From the NCBI GenBank assembly GCA_021442155.1, contig CM038216.1, forward strand, positions 159,759,983 to 159,823,982: 64,000 bases of DNA, in the 5' to 3' direction. The notes beneath the pieces were generated by a model. The model was given only the letters and a program-made list of their open reading frames with translations. It was not told where the DNA came from and searched no databases. Positions 48,222 to 60,746 of this stretch are shown here, in pieces. This DNA comes from Cymbidium sinense (taxonomy: Eukaryota; Streptophyta; Magnoliopsida; Asparagales; Orchidaceae). The translations under genes were made by a program, and so were the position numbers. The number at the start of each line of letters is the position of its first letter. Position 1 is the first letter of the stretch.

Positions 48222-49769
48222 TGTTGACTTCATAAGCCCCATCTCATATGACATAGATTTTGATGATAATAAACACATGTTGAAATGCTACTAATCAAGT
48301 TAAATTCAAGTGTGCAGGAAATTTCTTCAACTCTAGGTTCTTCAGTCAATTCAGAATGCTAAAGCTATTGGATATGAACTAGGTGAGAATTTTTCTAGGA
48401 ATTGCTATATTAAGGAAAATGAAAAGCTCACTAAGATAAAATAAATGATTCACTCAATTTTAAATTCATCATTCAAAAATCATTTATATTTTCTATATCT
48501 TTAAATTGCAATTATTTATTAAATTATCCATTTAGGATAATATGAACTAAGTGTATGAAATAAGTTCCATTAAATGTGTGTTTGAGAAAAATAAATTATG
48601 TTTAAACTTCATAAAATCATTTGCATGCTAATCATAATTTTTAATTCATATTTTTATAGCATGAAAATTGAATTATCCTAAAATTATCATTTCATTTCCA
48701 TTCTCTCTCCTGTATTCTTTCTTCCCTCTCCTATTATCATATTCATCGTTACATTATTTTGGCCGAATTTTTTTAATGCATTTTGTCAAATAAAATGTTT
48801 GAATTTCATTCAAAACATTTCCATATAATATTTAATTATTTTTTATATTTTAGAAATTCATTAATTTAGTTTTTTGAATTCAAATTTTTTCATTCCTGAC
48901 ATATTCTTGCCAAATTAAATCAAACATTTTATGGAACATTTTGAACATCCCAAGCATGATTTATTCTGATTATTTAAAGCTTAATTGATTTATTACAAGT
49001 TATTTTAAATTAAAATTCAAATCAACCATCTTTTTCAAAATAATTCCTTTTAAATTAAATTCATTTTAGAAAATTCCCTTTAGGGGCTCGCCATTTAAAT
49101 TCAAAATTAAATTACTTATGATTAATTTAATATTCAAATAATACATAATATAATAAGATTAGATCATAATTAATTCATTGCATTAATTTGAGGTTTTCTT
49201 ATTTTTGGAAACTTCTTTGGCCGAAATTCTTGATTTGATTTTTTATGGATTTAATTTATTTAAAACTCCTTCATTCATTTATCATCCATGGACCTCCTTT
49301 GACTGAAATTTTCATAGGATATTCCCTCTTTATCTAGCTAAGGAGCCTCTTGAATATTCTTGAATTTGCAGAGGATCCTCTTGAATATCTCCTTGGCCAA
49401 TCCAATATCCCTTGGATTTGAAATTTAAATTGCTGCCTAATCAATTTCCATCTCATTGTATCATGCTTTGGTCAACCCTAGACACCTCCCTCAATTAATT
49501 AAGAGCCTTATTTCAACTTGAAAAAGGTTCCCTAGATTTACTTTTTTCTCTTTCTCTTTTGTTCACCTTCTCCACCTTGGCCAATCCTTGCTAAAGCAAA
49601 CTCTTGGTTCAAGTTCAAACATTCCTCATCATTCTTCTCTTTCCCGTAGACATTACTTGGCTTGAAGATTGATTTAGAAAAGTGAAGGATTTGTGTGTTT
49701 CCTCCCTTGGCTTTGAATTCTTAAGGTGCTAAGTTTCTTATATTATCTTTATCACTTATTGGCTTTGAA

Positions 49770-49995
49770 TTCTATAAGGTTAATTGATTTATTTTGTGCT
49801 TAATCACTTCATAATTCTTTGTTTTCTTGTTTGGCTAAAAGCTAACATAAGAAAGTTAATTCATTTTGTGCTTAATCACTTCATAATCCTTAGGTTTCTT
49901 ATTAAGTCAAAAGCTAACACAAGATTTTTAATTTATTATGTGCTTAATCATTTCACTATCCATTATTTATGTGTTTGGCCAAGAGCTTTAACAAA
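49770..49995 (+). repeat. Tandem repeats of about 70 bp inside LTR family B
   Basis: Three to four degenerate units have the plan TTTTGTGCTTAATCACTTCA, then a TTTCTTGTTTGGC-like segment, then AAAAGCTAACA. They occur near 49785, 49862 and 49928, with a partial unit after. The inverted copy carries the same array at about 57480-57690. The 117-residue open frame over it (49784-50137) simply reflects the repeats. Confidence 0.7.
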
Positions 49996-50734
49996 GACTA
50001 TTGATTTTATAATGCTTAGTCATAAGGTTTCTAATTGGTTGGTTAAGTTTGATTGTACTTATCATTACATCTCACTTATTTATCCACTTGACCGACCACT
50101 TAATAACCTAATTAAATTATTTTATGCTTGTGGTTAACTTGCTTTCAATTGATTTACATAAAGGTTATGTGATTGATTTCTTGTGGTATCATTCCAATAT
50201 TTATTCAAGTAATTGTTTAGTAATCCTAATTGCAAATTCAGTCATAATTTGAATAAAAGTTATTTTGTGCAAAAAAGAATTCAAGTTAAAGTTTTGTGAT
50301 TTAACATTGCATATTAAGTTAATTCATATTCCATTTAAGTTTGCATTTCAAAGTCATATAAGAAAATCATTTAAAACACTTTAAAGATCATTCAAAGCAC
50401 ATTAAGTTACTTACTTTCATTAAACACTTGATTGAAGAATTTATTTTAATTTCAATTTAAAATTAAAGTCAGATCTCTTTCATTAATATCCACTTGCCTT
50501 AATATTGGTATAGTTTGGGTTGTGAGTGCAAAAATCTTTTAAAATTAAGAGCTAGATATTTGTATATTTCTTTTTTCCTTAGCTTGATTTGAGTTGGGGT
50601 TGTACTAGCCTGTTGTAGGAAAGTACATGTTGGGTTGTACTTGCCCGTGATGTAGAGTATGAGAGATTTATTATAATCTCATTTTGATTTAATGAATTCT
50701 AGTTTGCTAGCGTGGATAGACCAACAATTTTGGG

Positions 50735-51180
50735 ATTTGGGATCAATTTTGTTTTTATTTTTATGTTATTTTATAAAACATGTTTGTTTAGAATGTTTTT
50801 TATGTGGTTTGACTTTTTTTATAAAAAACAAATAATGTTATTTTAAAAACACTTAAAACATCTAAAAGATGTTTTGAGTGTTTTTAAAAATAACAAGAGC
50901 AATCAAACAAGTTTATTTTTAAGCAAAACATAAACAAAATAAAATAAAAATATAAAATAAATAATAAATAATAAATAATAAAAATAAAAGTGATCCCTAA
51001 TGGTCCCTAAGATAAGTAAGTTTATCATACAATGCAGACATTAGATGAACAAATTACCATAGGACCAAACCACACATAAAGGAAAAAAAATTGGGAGTTT
51101 AGAACATATTTGATTGAATGACGAGAGATCAACCTTCCAAAAATATTATCTTTGTTAATAAAAACATCTAAATTAGAACA
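50735..51180. mobile_element. Foldback/MITE-like insertion in LTR family B
   Basis: A nearly perfect inverted repeat is centred at about 50865. Arms of about 28 bases start TGTTATTTTAAAAACACTT and are mirrored by AGTGTTTTTAAAAATAACA, around a 3-base centre. Weaker pairing extends outward to about 50740 and 51005 (GGGATCAATTTT versus AAAAGTGATCCC). The block separates LTR parts that are adjacent in the inverted copy (about 56738-56800) and in the copia LTR, which shows it is an insertion. No transposase is present. Confidence 0.55.
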
Positions 51181-51413
51181 CAAAAAATGTGTCAAACCAC
51201 GTAAAAGTCTCTGTGTTCTCTTTTTTACTTTTGCTGCACTTTTAGTTTTCTTTATTACGGCTTATAATTGCTATGGATAATTAAGAGAAAGTTATCCACA
51301 ATTAACATTCATATAAAGCAATCAAATTAAGTTTTAAATTGAAAATATTTTAAATACCCAATTTATTGCCCCTCTTGGGTGCCATAACTACATCACAATA
51401 ATGAGACCATCTT

Positions 51414-52970
51414 GTTTATTATTCAATTAACGTTTTTATCTCTTGTGTTTGGACTTATTTGTGTTCATGCTCCGTGTACTACACTAAGGTCATATTAAGC
51501 TATGAAATGGCTATGAGTGTAATTAATTTCAATTTTAGGGTAATTTTATTTTGAAGGATATTTTTGATAATTTCAAATCAATTTATTAAAATTGATCCTC
51601 CTAACTTTGTTGATAAACTTAGCAGATAGATTGTGATGTAATTATAAAAAATGAGGTCAATAATATAAATTAATTACGATAAAAAATAAAGTTCCAAATT
51701 TAATGGCTAATGATGATTTAATCAAATATAACTAAATTAAATTAAATTTTAACAAATAGTAAATTAACTTAATCAATATAAAAAATATAATTTTTTCAAA
51801 TGATGATTTATTTAAGCAAAGATGAATATTACAATTGCAAATTAAGTGTTGAAAACAATCAAATGTGATTTACTAATAATATGAAAGTGCAAGGAATTAA
51901 AAATTCAAAACCCAATATGTGAATATGTTCTTTGAGAATTAACCTTAAATAATTATTAAATATAAATAAAATGATCTAAAACTTTCACAAACAAATAAAA
52001 AAATAAATAAAAAAAATATTCTAATGCAAGCAAGAGTGTTTTTTTTAACAAAATGTAAATTAAAAAAAATAATGAAATAAAAAATTTTAGTTTTGGCACA
52101 AATTTATTTTAATTTCATTATGTTTTACAACATTATTGGTATAAAAATTCAAACAATCATATAATGAAATAGTTGATTTTAAAAGAAATAAAGTGAAATA
52201 AGTGATCAAGAAGATTTCAATCAAAATATAAGTACTTGAAAAATCAAAAGTGTAAAAATTCTACTTAAATTTAATTACATGAGCAAAACAAAACATTGCA
52301 AAAGGTTGATCCTACTTAAAGGATTCAAGATAAATTTGAAGAAAGAATAACCCAGTCCTTTGAATCAATCGTTCAACTTTCATGTCTTTGTTTGCTTGGG
52401 AGGACAGGTTGGAAATTCATGAGAAATTTTTGCATAAAAGAAACCAAAAATTGAAACCTGAAAATTTTTTTCTCAAAAAATTTTGGACCTGATTTTACAT
52501 AAAAGAAACCAAAAATTGAAACCTGTAAACTTATGTAATCAAGAAAATTTGGGGTTTAGATTAAGAAAAGTTTTAAACATTTCCTCAATAAGGATTAATA
52601 TTAAGATAGTTTTATAATAATTAAATTAAATTAAATTAATTCTCTTTAATATGCATTAAATATATTACAATATTGAATCGACTCATTTTTTTCCTTATCA
52701 TCAATGGCAAAACTCATGGGTACTTTAAAGCTTCACATAGGCTTAGACAAGGCGATTCTATTTCTCTAGTATTATTTATTATTATTGTAGAATATTTTTC
52801 TTGAAGTTTAAATAAAATGTTTGAGGACTTCCTTCAAATGACTTATCACACCTTAGGAGGTTCTTTGGAGTCCCCCTTGGGTTTTACTGATAGCCTTCTT
52901 ATTTTTATGAATGGTTCAATTTTTCCTTTTAGAAAATTTAAAATCTTTCTTAATGAGTTTCAAACTATTA
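51414..52970 (+). repeat. Direct repeat R1 (about 1.55 kb), first copy
   Basis: The segment matches 57703-59243 in the same orientation over its whole length, starting with TTTATTATTCAATTAACG and GTGTTTGGACTTATTTGTG. Its first ~1.27 kb is AT-rich with no coding signal. The last ~280 bp is the front of the L1-type RT remnant. R1 contains an extra local duplication (AAAAGAAACCAAAAATTGAA near 52436 and 52500) that the second copy lacks. Confidence 0.85.
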
Positions 52971-54850
52971 GTGATTTAGTAATTACTATTGATAAAATAT
53001 CTCTCATTGTTTTATTTTTCATTCATACCAACATATAAAATCAATTAAGAAATTTGTTAGATTATAAATTGCTTTCCTTCCTTTGATGTATTTGGGTGTA
53101 CCTCTTTACAATGAGATAAAATACTCTTACCTTTTGGAGGAGTTAATTCAAAATATGAATACTCATGTTTCCTCTTGGTAATTCAAGTTTTAATCATTTG
53201 GTAGTCATTTGACTCATATTTAATTGTTTCATACTATTATTCCTACTATTTCTATTTATAATTTAGTTGACAAATTCTTTAATAATGTTTTTGGGGCCTC
53301 ATGGTTTACTAGGCCTCATGGTTTGAATACTATGGTCATTTGAGGGAAGGGAGCCTTTGTTGCAAATTTTTAAAGTATCATACTCAAATGTTTTCTATCA
53401 AGCTCTGGTGGCCTTTTGGTGTTGGCCATACCCTTTAACCAAATATTATGAGGATTAAATATTTCAAGGGAAACACCCTTTCAATTATTTTTTTCAAAAC
53501 TAATAATACTCTAATTTGGAGAAGATAATGTAAGGCAAATGGTTTTCTACATATTTAATTCAATGGGGTCTTGGTTTGGGATATGTTTTTTTGGTTAATG
53601 GAATAACTAGATTAGTTGGAGCACTCTTGATTTTTATTTTACTACTCACTCTTTGGTCACTACTAAAGTTAATGTTTTTTTTAATCAAATTGGCTAGGAT
53701 CCTTTAGATCTTAGGAATGATCCATGATGTATTAGTGAATTATATTATCCAAATCACTCTTAATTCCACTACTTTAGATCAACCTATTGCGAAGTTTTGT
53801 AATTTAGGGAAATTTTTTTTAGATAAGCTTGGAATTATACTAACATTAATCAAGATTCTCTACTATTTTTAAGTTATATGTCACTTTTTGATTCCTATTT
53901 CTATCTCTATTTTATATTGGAGGATTTTAAAAGGCTACATTCTTTTTAATAGAAGTCTTAGAGATACGAGAATTTTTATCACATCCAAATGCCATTGTTG
54001 CTACATTCTTGAAACTACTAGCTATGTTTTCCTATCAGGTTCTATTGATACTCATGTCTAGGCTTTGGTAGAGGGTTTAGTTGGAATCAATATAATTGGT
54101 AGGCTGAACTCAATTTAGAATTTTTTGTATTATTAAATTGCAACCTTTCAATTTAATGGCAGGGACTAAATCATTGTTATTTTTCTCTTATATGCTTGTG
54201 GATTATTTATTTGGACTGAAATGATGTTAAACATTATAATATAATTAATGGTAATCTTCAAATTATTAACAAATTAAAGATAAAGTTAAAGCTTTCTTTA
54301 ATGCTAATCTTTTAAGTAGAAAAAAGGCTTTAGAGGTTGCTTTAATCTAATTAACTATTTTAATATTCATTTCAATTTGAGTAATTCAAATATGCCTCCT
54401 GAAGTTGCATATTGGATCAAAACCAATTTAATTTCTACAAAAATAACATTGATAGCTTGAAGCATAATCAGATGATTAGTTGTGTTGACATCATTGGAAA
54501 CTAGATTGACAATGTTATTATTGCTTTCCTAGGGCCATTTTGTTATCTTAAGTCAAATATGTTGAACTCTATGCTATTTATTTAGGACTAAAACTTTGTA
54601 TTAACTTAAATATTCTTAATATTTGGATTGTGGTTGATGCTATGATTATCTTATATTTGATTCAATCTGATAAGTAGGTGAATGATGACATTTTCATATC
54701 TTAAGGAAAATTAAATGTTTGCTTAAAATTTTCAATATCAACATTTCCCATCTCTAGCATGAAGCTAACACACGTGTTGAGTGGGTGGCTAAATTTAGCT
54801 ATCGTAGTGATGCTTTTGTGGAATTTTATCAAGGAATTTTATGAAAGTAC
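52690..54850 (+). pseudogene. L1-type LINE remnant: RT C-terminal half, zf-RVT and RNase H
   Basis: Begins GKTHGYFKASHRLRQGDSIS then LVLFIIIVEYFS, matching the plant L1 pattern NGxxxGxFxxxRGLRQGDPLSP. A zf-RVT-like stretch follows around 53500-53750 (frame-broken). Near 54560-54850 an RNase H reads ELYAIYLGLKLCINLNILNI, IVVDAMIILYLI and later AKFSYRSDA-like remains. The N-terminal endonuclease and the first RT half are absent. It is heavily mutated, with no long open frame. Confidence 0.75.
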
Positions 54851-56587
54851 TTATGTGGTTGTGTTAATCTGCTAAATCTAAGCTTCCTTATTACAAAAAT
54901 CTCAAATTTTGAAGTGGCCCTATCTTGATGTTATTAGTTTGATTTATTCTAAGATTAATTGGACATTCAAGTGAAAGTGGTGGATTTACATTTGGCCCTA
55001 TACTTTTAACTATAAACATGCCATCTTTGGCATGAATGTGATAATTTTTTTTTTTTGGAATTTTTCCATTATAGGTGATGCCTTTTCTAGTTTTGAGATT
55101 ATGTCATAGCTTTATTATTTTAATTTAAAGAAATCCATATGGATTAATGACTTTAAAGATAAAATAACTTTGTAAGGTGTCATTATTAGTTATTTCTATT
55201 GAATTTTTATTTTGAAATATGACTATTATCAATATGGATTTCTTAAGAGGTGATGAGAGCAATGAGGAATTAATTTGCATTAAAATATGGTGTATATGAT
55301 GCTGGAGACTTTTCTTTAGTTTAGATGCCTTTACTTTTGGATGCTGGTGACTTGCCAAAACTATGTTACCCTTTATATATGCCTTGATCGATTATTATGG
55401 ATGCTATACTTGAACCTTTTATAATTATAAGCCCTGAGCATGAACCTTATCTTTTAATTATTCCATCATTGGATTTATCTTTGCATTTTATTCCTAAAAC
55501 TGCTAGAAGTCTCTTATTTTTTATGTTTTAGAATTTTATTATTCCTCACCAAATGGTTAATAGGTTAATTTCATATAATTATGTAATTATTTGGATATCT
55601 TATAAGATTGGTTTATGGTTATACTATTTTCACTTATTTTGGCTATCATGCTAAATTTGAATCTTGTTGATGTTGTCCATCTTTACAATATTACATATCT
55701 CTTCACAATTTAAGATATTTCAATTTTCCATTTCATATTAGGTTATGTTGAAGTTTGTTCCTATTTTAATTGCTGAGATGGTCTCTTATTTTTAGGCTTA
55801 TCTTTTGGTCCAACTTTGTTGGGGCAAACTGGGTGGTAGATGTTAGGTATGGATAAACAAAATTGGAAATGAGCTTCCCTCAAATTTTTTCTACTTAAAC
55901 TATCTAAGTATTATTAAAGTTCAGATTTTTATTTTTATTGCATATAATTTTCTTACTGAGGGACATCCCACTCCAATGGCCCATTTTTGTTTAGGTCATC
56001 AAGTGGAAGGTAAAGTTGGTTTTCTTATGGATCTTCACTCCACTCTACTTAGTCATTCTTACATGTCTTTTTATTTTGATTTATTAGTTGCCTTTTGGTA
56101 TCTTAGTTCTTTATTACTTTCCAATGCCCCTAATCTTTTGGGTTTACAAATAAGTACGAGGAGCATGATAAATTCTATGAAATCAAAGAGATTTGGTTGT
56201 TGTTGCACCTCATATCTATTGCAGATTAGCAAGATTCTGATAGTAGTCAACATTCAAGACCCTAAATACCATGTAATATTGTAAGCATATCATCAATACA
56301 TTTAGGAGACTTTTTTGTTTTTTTATTATCTTAGATGTCCTCATTTCATTCTGATTAATTTCTATTTTGGTGATCAATCCCATTTAGACTTAGTATTCTT
56401 TTTTGTTTTCCTTAGACTTTGTATTCTTTTTAGTATTGCTCTTTTAGAGCTACCTAATTTTTGAGGGATTGATCATTATTTTTGAGCCACTTTTCTTATA
56501 GGCATTGGACATTGTAACCCCTTTAAATTATTAATGGTATTTTGTTTTGTCTTCAAAATCACTCTAACATTTGGCCAACCTATTAGT
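54851..56587 (+). other. AT-rich stretch after the LINE, unrecognised
   Basis: No known domain could be assigned. The open frame 55976-56284 (102 residues, hydrophobic in the middle) and its upstream in-frame context read like coding sequence but match nothing I recognise. The tail near 56460-56560 resembles the end of a LINE (a TGTAACCCCTTTAAATTATT run, then a T-rich stretch), which may mark the true 3' end of the L1-type element. Confidence 0.3.
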
Positions 56588-57702
56588 TAATTGAATAATA
56601 ATGTTTTTAAAAAATAATGTTTATAAAATTTAATTTTAACTTTTGTAAAAAAATTAAAAATTTAATAATAATGATTTAGTGAAATGAAACAAAAAACATA
56701 ATAGCAGAAAAATAAAGAAAGTGAACACATTGATTTTTTATGTGGTTCGACTAAACCCCAAAAATCAACCTATGTCCACGCCTAGCCACACAGACTAATA
56801 ATTCACTAAAACAAAGTTTATATTACAAAAATCTCCTATACAACCCAACACATACTTTCCTTCATGGGAAAGTACAACCCAACACATACTTTCTTTAATG
56901 GGCAAGTACAACCCAATAAGAAATCAAGATAACTCAAAGAGAAAGATAGAAGTCTAACTCTCAATTTTAAAATATTTTTGCACTCACAACCCAGTCTATA
57001 CTAATATTAAGGCAATTGAATAATAATGAAAAAGAAAGCTCATTTTAACTTTAAATTGAAATTGAAACAAGATCTTCAATCAAATATGTAATGCAAGTAA
57101 GTAACTTAATGTTGCTTGAATGATCTTCGAAATGATCGAAATGATTTTCTTGTATGACTTTGAAATGTGAACTAAAATAAAATCACAACACTTTACTTTA
57201 AATTTTATTTGACACAAACTAACTTTTATTCAAATGATAAGTGTATTTACAATTGGAATAACTAAACAATTAGTTGAATCAGGATTTGAATGATACCACA
57301 AGAAAGCTATCACATAACATATACATAAACCAATTGAAGATAAGTAATAATTAAGCATAAAATAATTTATACAAGAGATGGAGTGGTCGGCCAAATAGAG
57401 AATTAAAGGAGATAAGATGTTAAGCATAATCAAATTTAACTAACTTATGTGAAACTTTAATCCAAAGGGATAAACAATGGATATTCAAATGATGAAGCAC
57501 TAAGAATTTAAAAACCTTTCAAAGAAACTTCAGCCAAACAAGAAAAAAAAGGATTATCAAATGATTAAGCACAAAATAAATTGATCTCCTAATGTTAACT
57601 TTAGGCCAAACAATAGATCAAAAGATTATCAAGTAGTTAAGTCCAAAACAAACTGATCTTCTTATGTTTGTTCTTGGCCAAACAAGAGCTTAAGGTTATG
57701 AA
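56588..57702 (-). repeat. Partial inverted copy of LTR family B
   Basis: The reverse complement matches the 3' third of 48222-51384. The GTTGGGTTGTACTTGCCC-like segments lie at 56840-56915, the TTTTTTATGTGGTTCGACT segment at 56736-56754, and the 70-bp tandem repeats at 57480-57690. It lacks the foldback insertion. It is bounded by near-identical inverted motifs, GTTAATTGAATAATAA at 56586-56601 and TTATTATTCAACTAAC at 57705-57720. Confidence 0.7.
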
Positions 57703-59243
57703 GTTTATTATTCAACTAACGTTTTATTAGCTCTTGTGTTTGGACCTATTTGTGTTCATGCTCCATGTACTACGCTAAGGTCATATTATCTTATAAAAAG
57801 GCTATGAGTGTAATTAGTCTCAGTTTTGGGGTAATTTTATTTTGAAGGATATTTTGGGTAATTTTAGATTAATTTATTAAAATTGATCCTCCTAACTTTC
57901 TTGATAGACTTAGCAGAAAGATTGTGATTTAATTACAAAAATTAGGTCAATAATGTAAATTAATTATAATAAAAAATAAAGTTCTAAATTTATTGGTTAA
58001 TGATGATTTAATAAAATATAATTAAATTAAATTAAATTTCAACAAATAGTAAATTAATTTAATCAATATTAAAATTATTATTTTTTCAAATGATGATTTA
58101 TTTAAGCAAATATGAATATTAAAATTGCAAATTAAGTATTGATAATAATCAAATGTGATTTACTAATAATATGAAAGTGTAACCAATTAAAAATTCAAAA
58201 CCCAATATGTGAATATGTTCTTTGAGAATCAATCTTAAATAATTATTAAATATAAATCAATTGATCTAAAACTTTCTTAAACAAATATCATAATAAAAAA
58301 AATTTAAATACAATATTCTAATGCAAGCAAGAGTGTTTTTTTTAACAAAATGTAAATTGAAAAATAATGAAATAAAAATTTTAGTTTTGGCACATATTTA
58401 TTTTAATTTAATTTAGTTTTACAAAATTCTTTATATAAAAATTCAAACAATCATATAATGAGATAATTGATTTTAAAAGAAATAAAGTGAAATAAGTGAT
58501 TAAGATGATTTCAATCAAAATATAATTACTTAAAAAATCAGAAGTGTAAAAATTATAGTTAAATTTAATTACATGAGCAAAACGAAACATTGCAAAAGGT
58601 AGATCTTACTTAAAGGATTCAAGATAAGTTTGAAGAAACAAAAATGCTTTCCTTCGAATTAATCCTTCAACTTTCATGTCCCAATTTGCTTGGGAAGAGA
58701 GGTTGGAAATTCATAAGAAATTTATGCATAAGAGAAATCAAAAATTGAAACTTGAAAATTTTTTTCTCCAACACTGAGCTCATTTTTGGACTTGATTAGC
58801 TAGTGTAACCACCAAGAAAATTTTGGGTTTGGATTAAGAAAAGATTTTAAACATTTTCCCAATGAGGATTACTATTAATATAGAGCATTTCGAAGGTTTC
58901 AATTAACTAAATTAAATTAAATTAATTCTCTTTAATATGCATTAAATAAATTACTATATTGAATCACCTCATTTTTTCCTTATCATCATTGGTAAAACTC
59001 ATGAGTACTTTAAAGCTTCTCATGGGCTTAGACAAGGTGATCCTATTTCTTTAGTATTATTCATTATAGAATATATTTCTAGAAGTTTAAATAAAATGTT
59101 TGAGGACTTTCTTCAAAGGACTTATCACACCTTAGGAGGTTCTTTGGAGTCCCCTTTGTGTTTTCCTGATACTTCTTATTTTTATGAATGGTTCCATTTT
59201 TCCTATTAGAATTTTTAAAAACTTTCTAAATGAGTTTCAAACT
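57703..59243 (+). repeat. Direct repeat R2, second copy of the 1.55 kb unit
   Basis: Aligns with 51414-52970 throughout. Its last part, 58990-59243, is the same RT fragment (HGLRQGDPISLVLFI is better preserved here than in the first copy). Similarity ends at about 59243, inside the RT, whereas the first copy continues into zf-RVT and RNase H. Confidence 0.85.
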
Positions 59244-59570
59244 TCTATGACATGGTCTATGATTGTATAGCATGAATAGCTAAAATAAAATTTTCTTATT
59301 TTTATGCTTGATTTTATTTATGCTTAAATCTTTGGTTATCTTTCCACATGATTGCCACATTTTTTTATATGGTTAACTTCATTCATATCTTAGTTTTTTT
59401 AAATGTATAATAGATCCAATATTTAAATCTATTACATCTTAATATCAATTTATGTAATAATAATATTGGATAATAATTAGTAATGACACAACTACTTTAA
59501 TTAATTAAATAATAACTAAAATATATGTTATGTTTATATATTTATTGATTTCATAAAAGCCCCTCACCCT
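59244..59570. other. AT-rich stretch, no gene seen
   Basis: Sequence after the end of repeat R2. No coding or RNA signal. Its right part may be decayed copia LTR continuing from the adjacent inverted fragment. Confidence 0.4.
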
Positions 59571-59872
59571 CATAGCTCTCTCGATATTTATGGGAGCAAA
59601 TTAATTCATGCCAATGAACTCATATGAATCTCTAAGATAGTTATAAATGTATATAACCTAAAATATTATATCTTGAGCTTCAAGTATCTATTTTGATATA
59701 TCTTTCATTCTTTTATACTTGCAATTTTCTCAAATATATTATGAGATATATTAGATATGTAATTATCCATCAATATATCTGAAACACATAAAACATATAT
59801 TAAAACATCCAAACATACGTTTGTTATCATCAAATTAATCAGATTGAACATGAGGCTCATAAAGTTAGTAAT
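59571..59872 (-). repeat. Inverted fragment of the copia LTR (first ~300 bp)
   Basis: The reverse complement reads GAGCCTCATGTTCAATCTGA and TTTGATGATAACAAACG, then ATGTTTGGATG. It matches 38490-38560 and 31506-31580, including the GAGTTCATTGGCATGA segment present only in the 3' LTR (38730-38752). The LTR start (TAACTTTATGAGCCTC) is at about 59872. It is a stray fragment of a related element. Confidence 0.8.
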
Positions 59873-60119
59873 TTCTGGCCAATCCTAGACAATAGTAGGA
59901 TTTTTGATGCTTTGTGAATAGAATGTGCATTTTACTGTGATTGAGCCATAGGATTTTTCTTAGAATCAGCCCCTTATCATTTTGTACTCAATTCTGGTGT
60001 CAAATGAGCATCGGTGAGCTCAGATCAAGTGGCAAAAGATAGATGATGTCTGTCTTCTTCCGTGAGATGATGATAGATCATCAGTCGTTTGTTTTGCGTG
60101 ATTAGAACAAATAATAATA
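59873..60119. other. Short unclassified stretch
   Basis: No open frame or repeat recognised. Contains a small inverted motif (GATGATAGATCATC near 60067). Confidence 0.35.
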
Positions 60120-60746
60120 TCACTTGTTAACAAGATTCAAGTGTAATATCTAAAAAATATGATCATCATGTATATGTATCGGGTAACAATAAATTTGAAA
60201 TATCACTAGCTCGAAGCCTTTGAGAGGGCATTAACACCAAAAATAAGGAACCAACTGTATTTATACATTAATCATTGCATCAATTACTGTCGTTACCCCT
60301 AAGGAGAATTAGAATATAAGCATTTAATAGAGACTATAGTGAAACCATTTAGTTAGAATTAATAAAAAATTGATTGTGCTAAAAAATAAAACAACCATCG
60401 GTTTAGAAATCCACCCCCACTCCCAGGCCATAGCCTAACAGTTAGACAAAGTGATAAAGATGTAGAAAAATTAGAATCTCACAAGCTAATAGTAGAAAAT
60501 TAATTTCCAACGGCAAACTAGTAAAGGTCATAACTCACAAGTAGCAGCAAAACATATAAATGACTGCATCTAAATGGCGTAAAAATATAATATAATAGCC
60601 AATACCACTCTCTAAAATTCAAAAGTCGCATCTAAATGCAACAAAGCTTGTAAAATTTAGCCAATACCTCACTCTCCAAAGTCCAAATAATAGCAAGTGA
60701 GCAACTAAAAATAAGTTAAACAATAAGAAATATAGCATCACCTTAA
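60120..60746. repeat. Direct repeat R3, first copy (about 627 bp)
   Basis: Matches 63373-64000 in the same orientation, starting at CTTGTTAACAA and running through a CCACCCCCACTCCCAGGCC segment. Its right part holds short internal repeats with the motif GCCAATACC.CACTCTC, followed by AAAGTCCAA or similar, at about 60598 and 60660. The element type is unknown. A small piece of it (about 62941-62993) also recurs between the two copies. Confidence 0.8.

Larger units (their letters stand above)
48222..51384 (+). repeat. Copia-type LTR (family B), probably solo, with a foldback insertion
   Basis: It starts TGTTGACTTCATAAG followed by TTTTGATGATAATAAA, the same opening plan as the copia LTR at 31502. 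It carries a GTTGGGGTTGTACTAGCC and TTGTACTTGCCC segment near 50590-50650, and then CAAACCACGTAAAAGTCTCT and TTTTTACTTTTGCTGCAC at 51188-51240, equivalent to the copia LTR's 3' part. It ends near CTTGGGTGCCA (51384). No polyprotein follows and no clear target duplication was found, so solo status is an inference. A partial inverted copy lies at 56588-57702. Confidence 0.6.

Noticed and set aside
49784..50137. 117-residue open frame with internal repeats
   Set aside because: It lies over the ~70-bp tandem repeats of a non-coding LTR. The repeated residues simply translate the DNA repeats.
55976..56284. 102-residue open frame as a host gene
   Set aside because: There is no recognisable domain, the flanks are LINE remnant and inverted LTR, and adjacent in-frame stops suggest decayed or chance reading.
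60405..60470. Possible tRNA-derived SINE promoter (GGCCATAGCCTAACAGTTAG)
   Set aside because: The resemblance to A-box/B-box spacing is weak on both strands and no poly(A) or defined ends were found.
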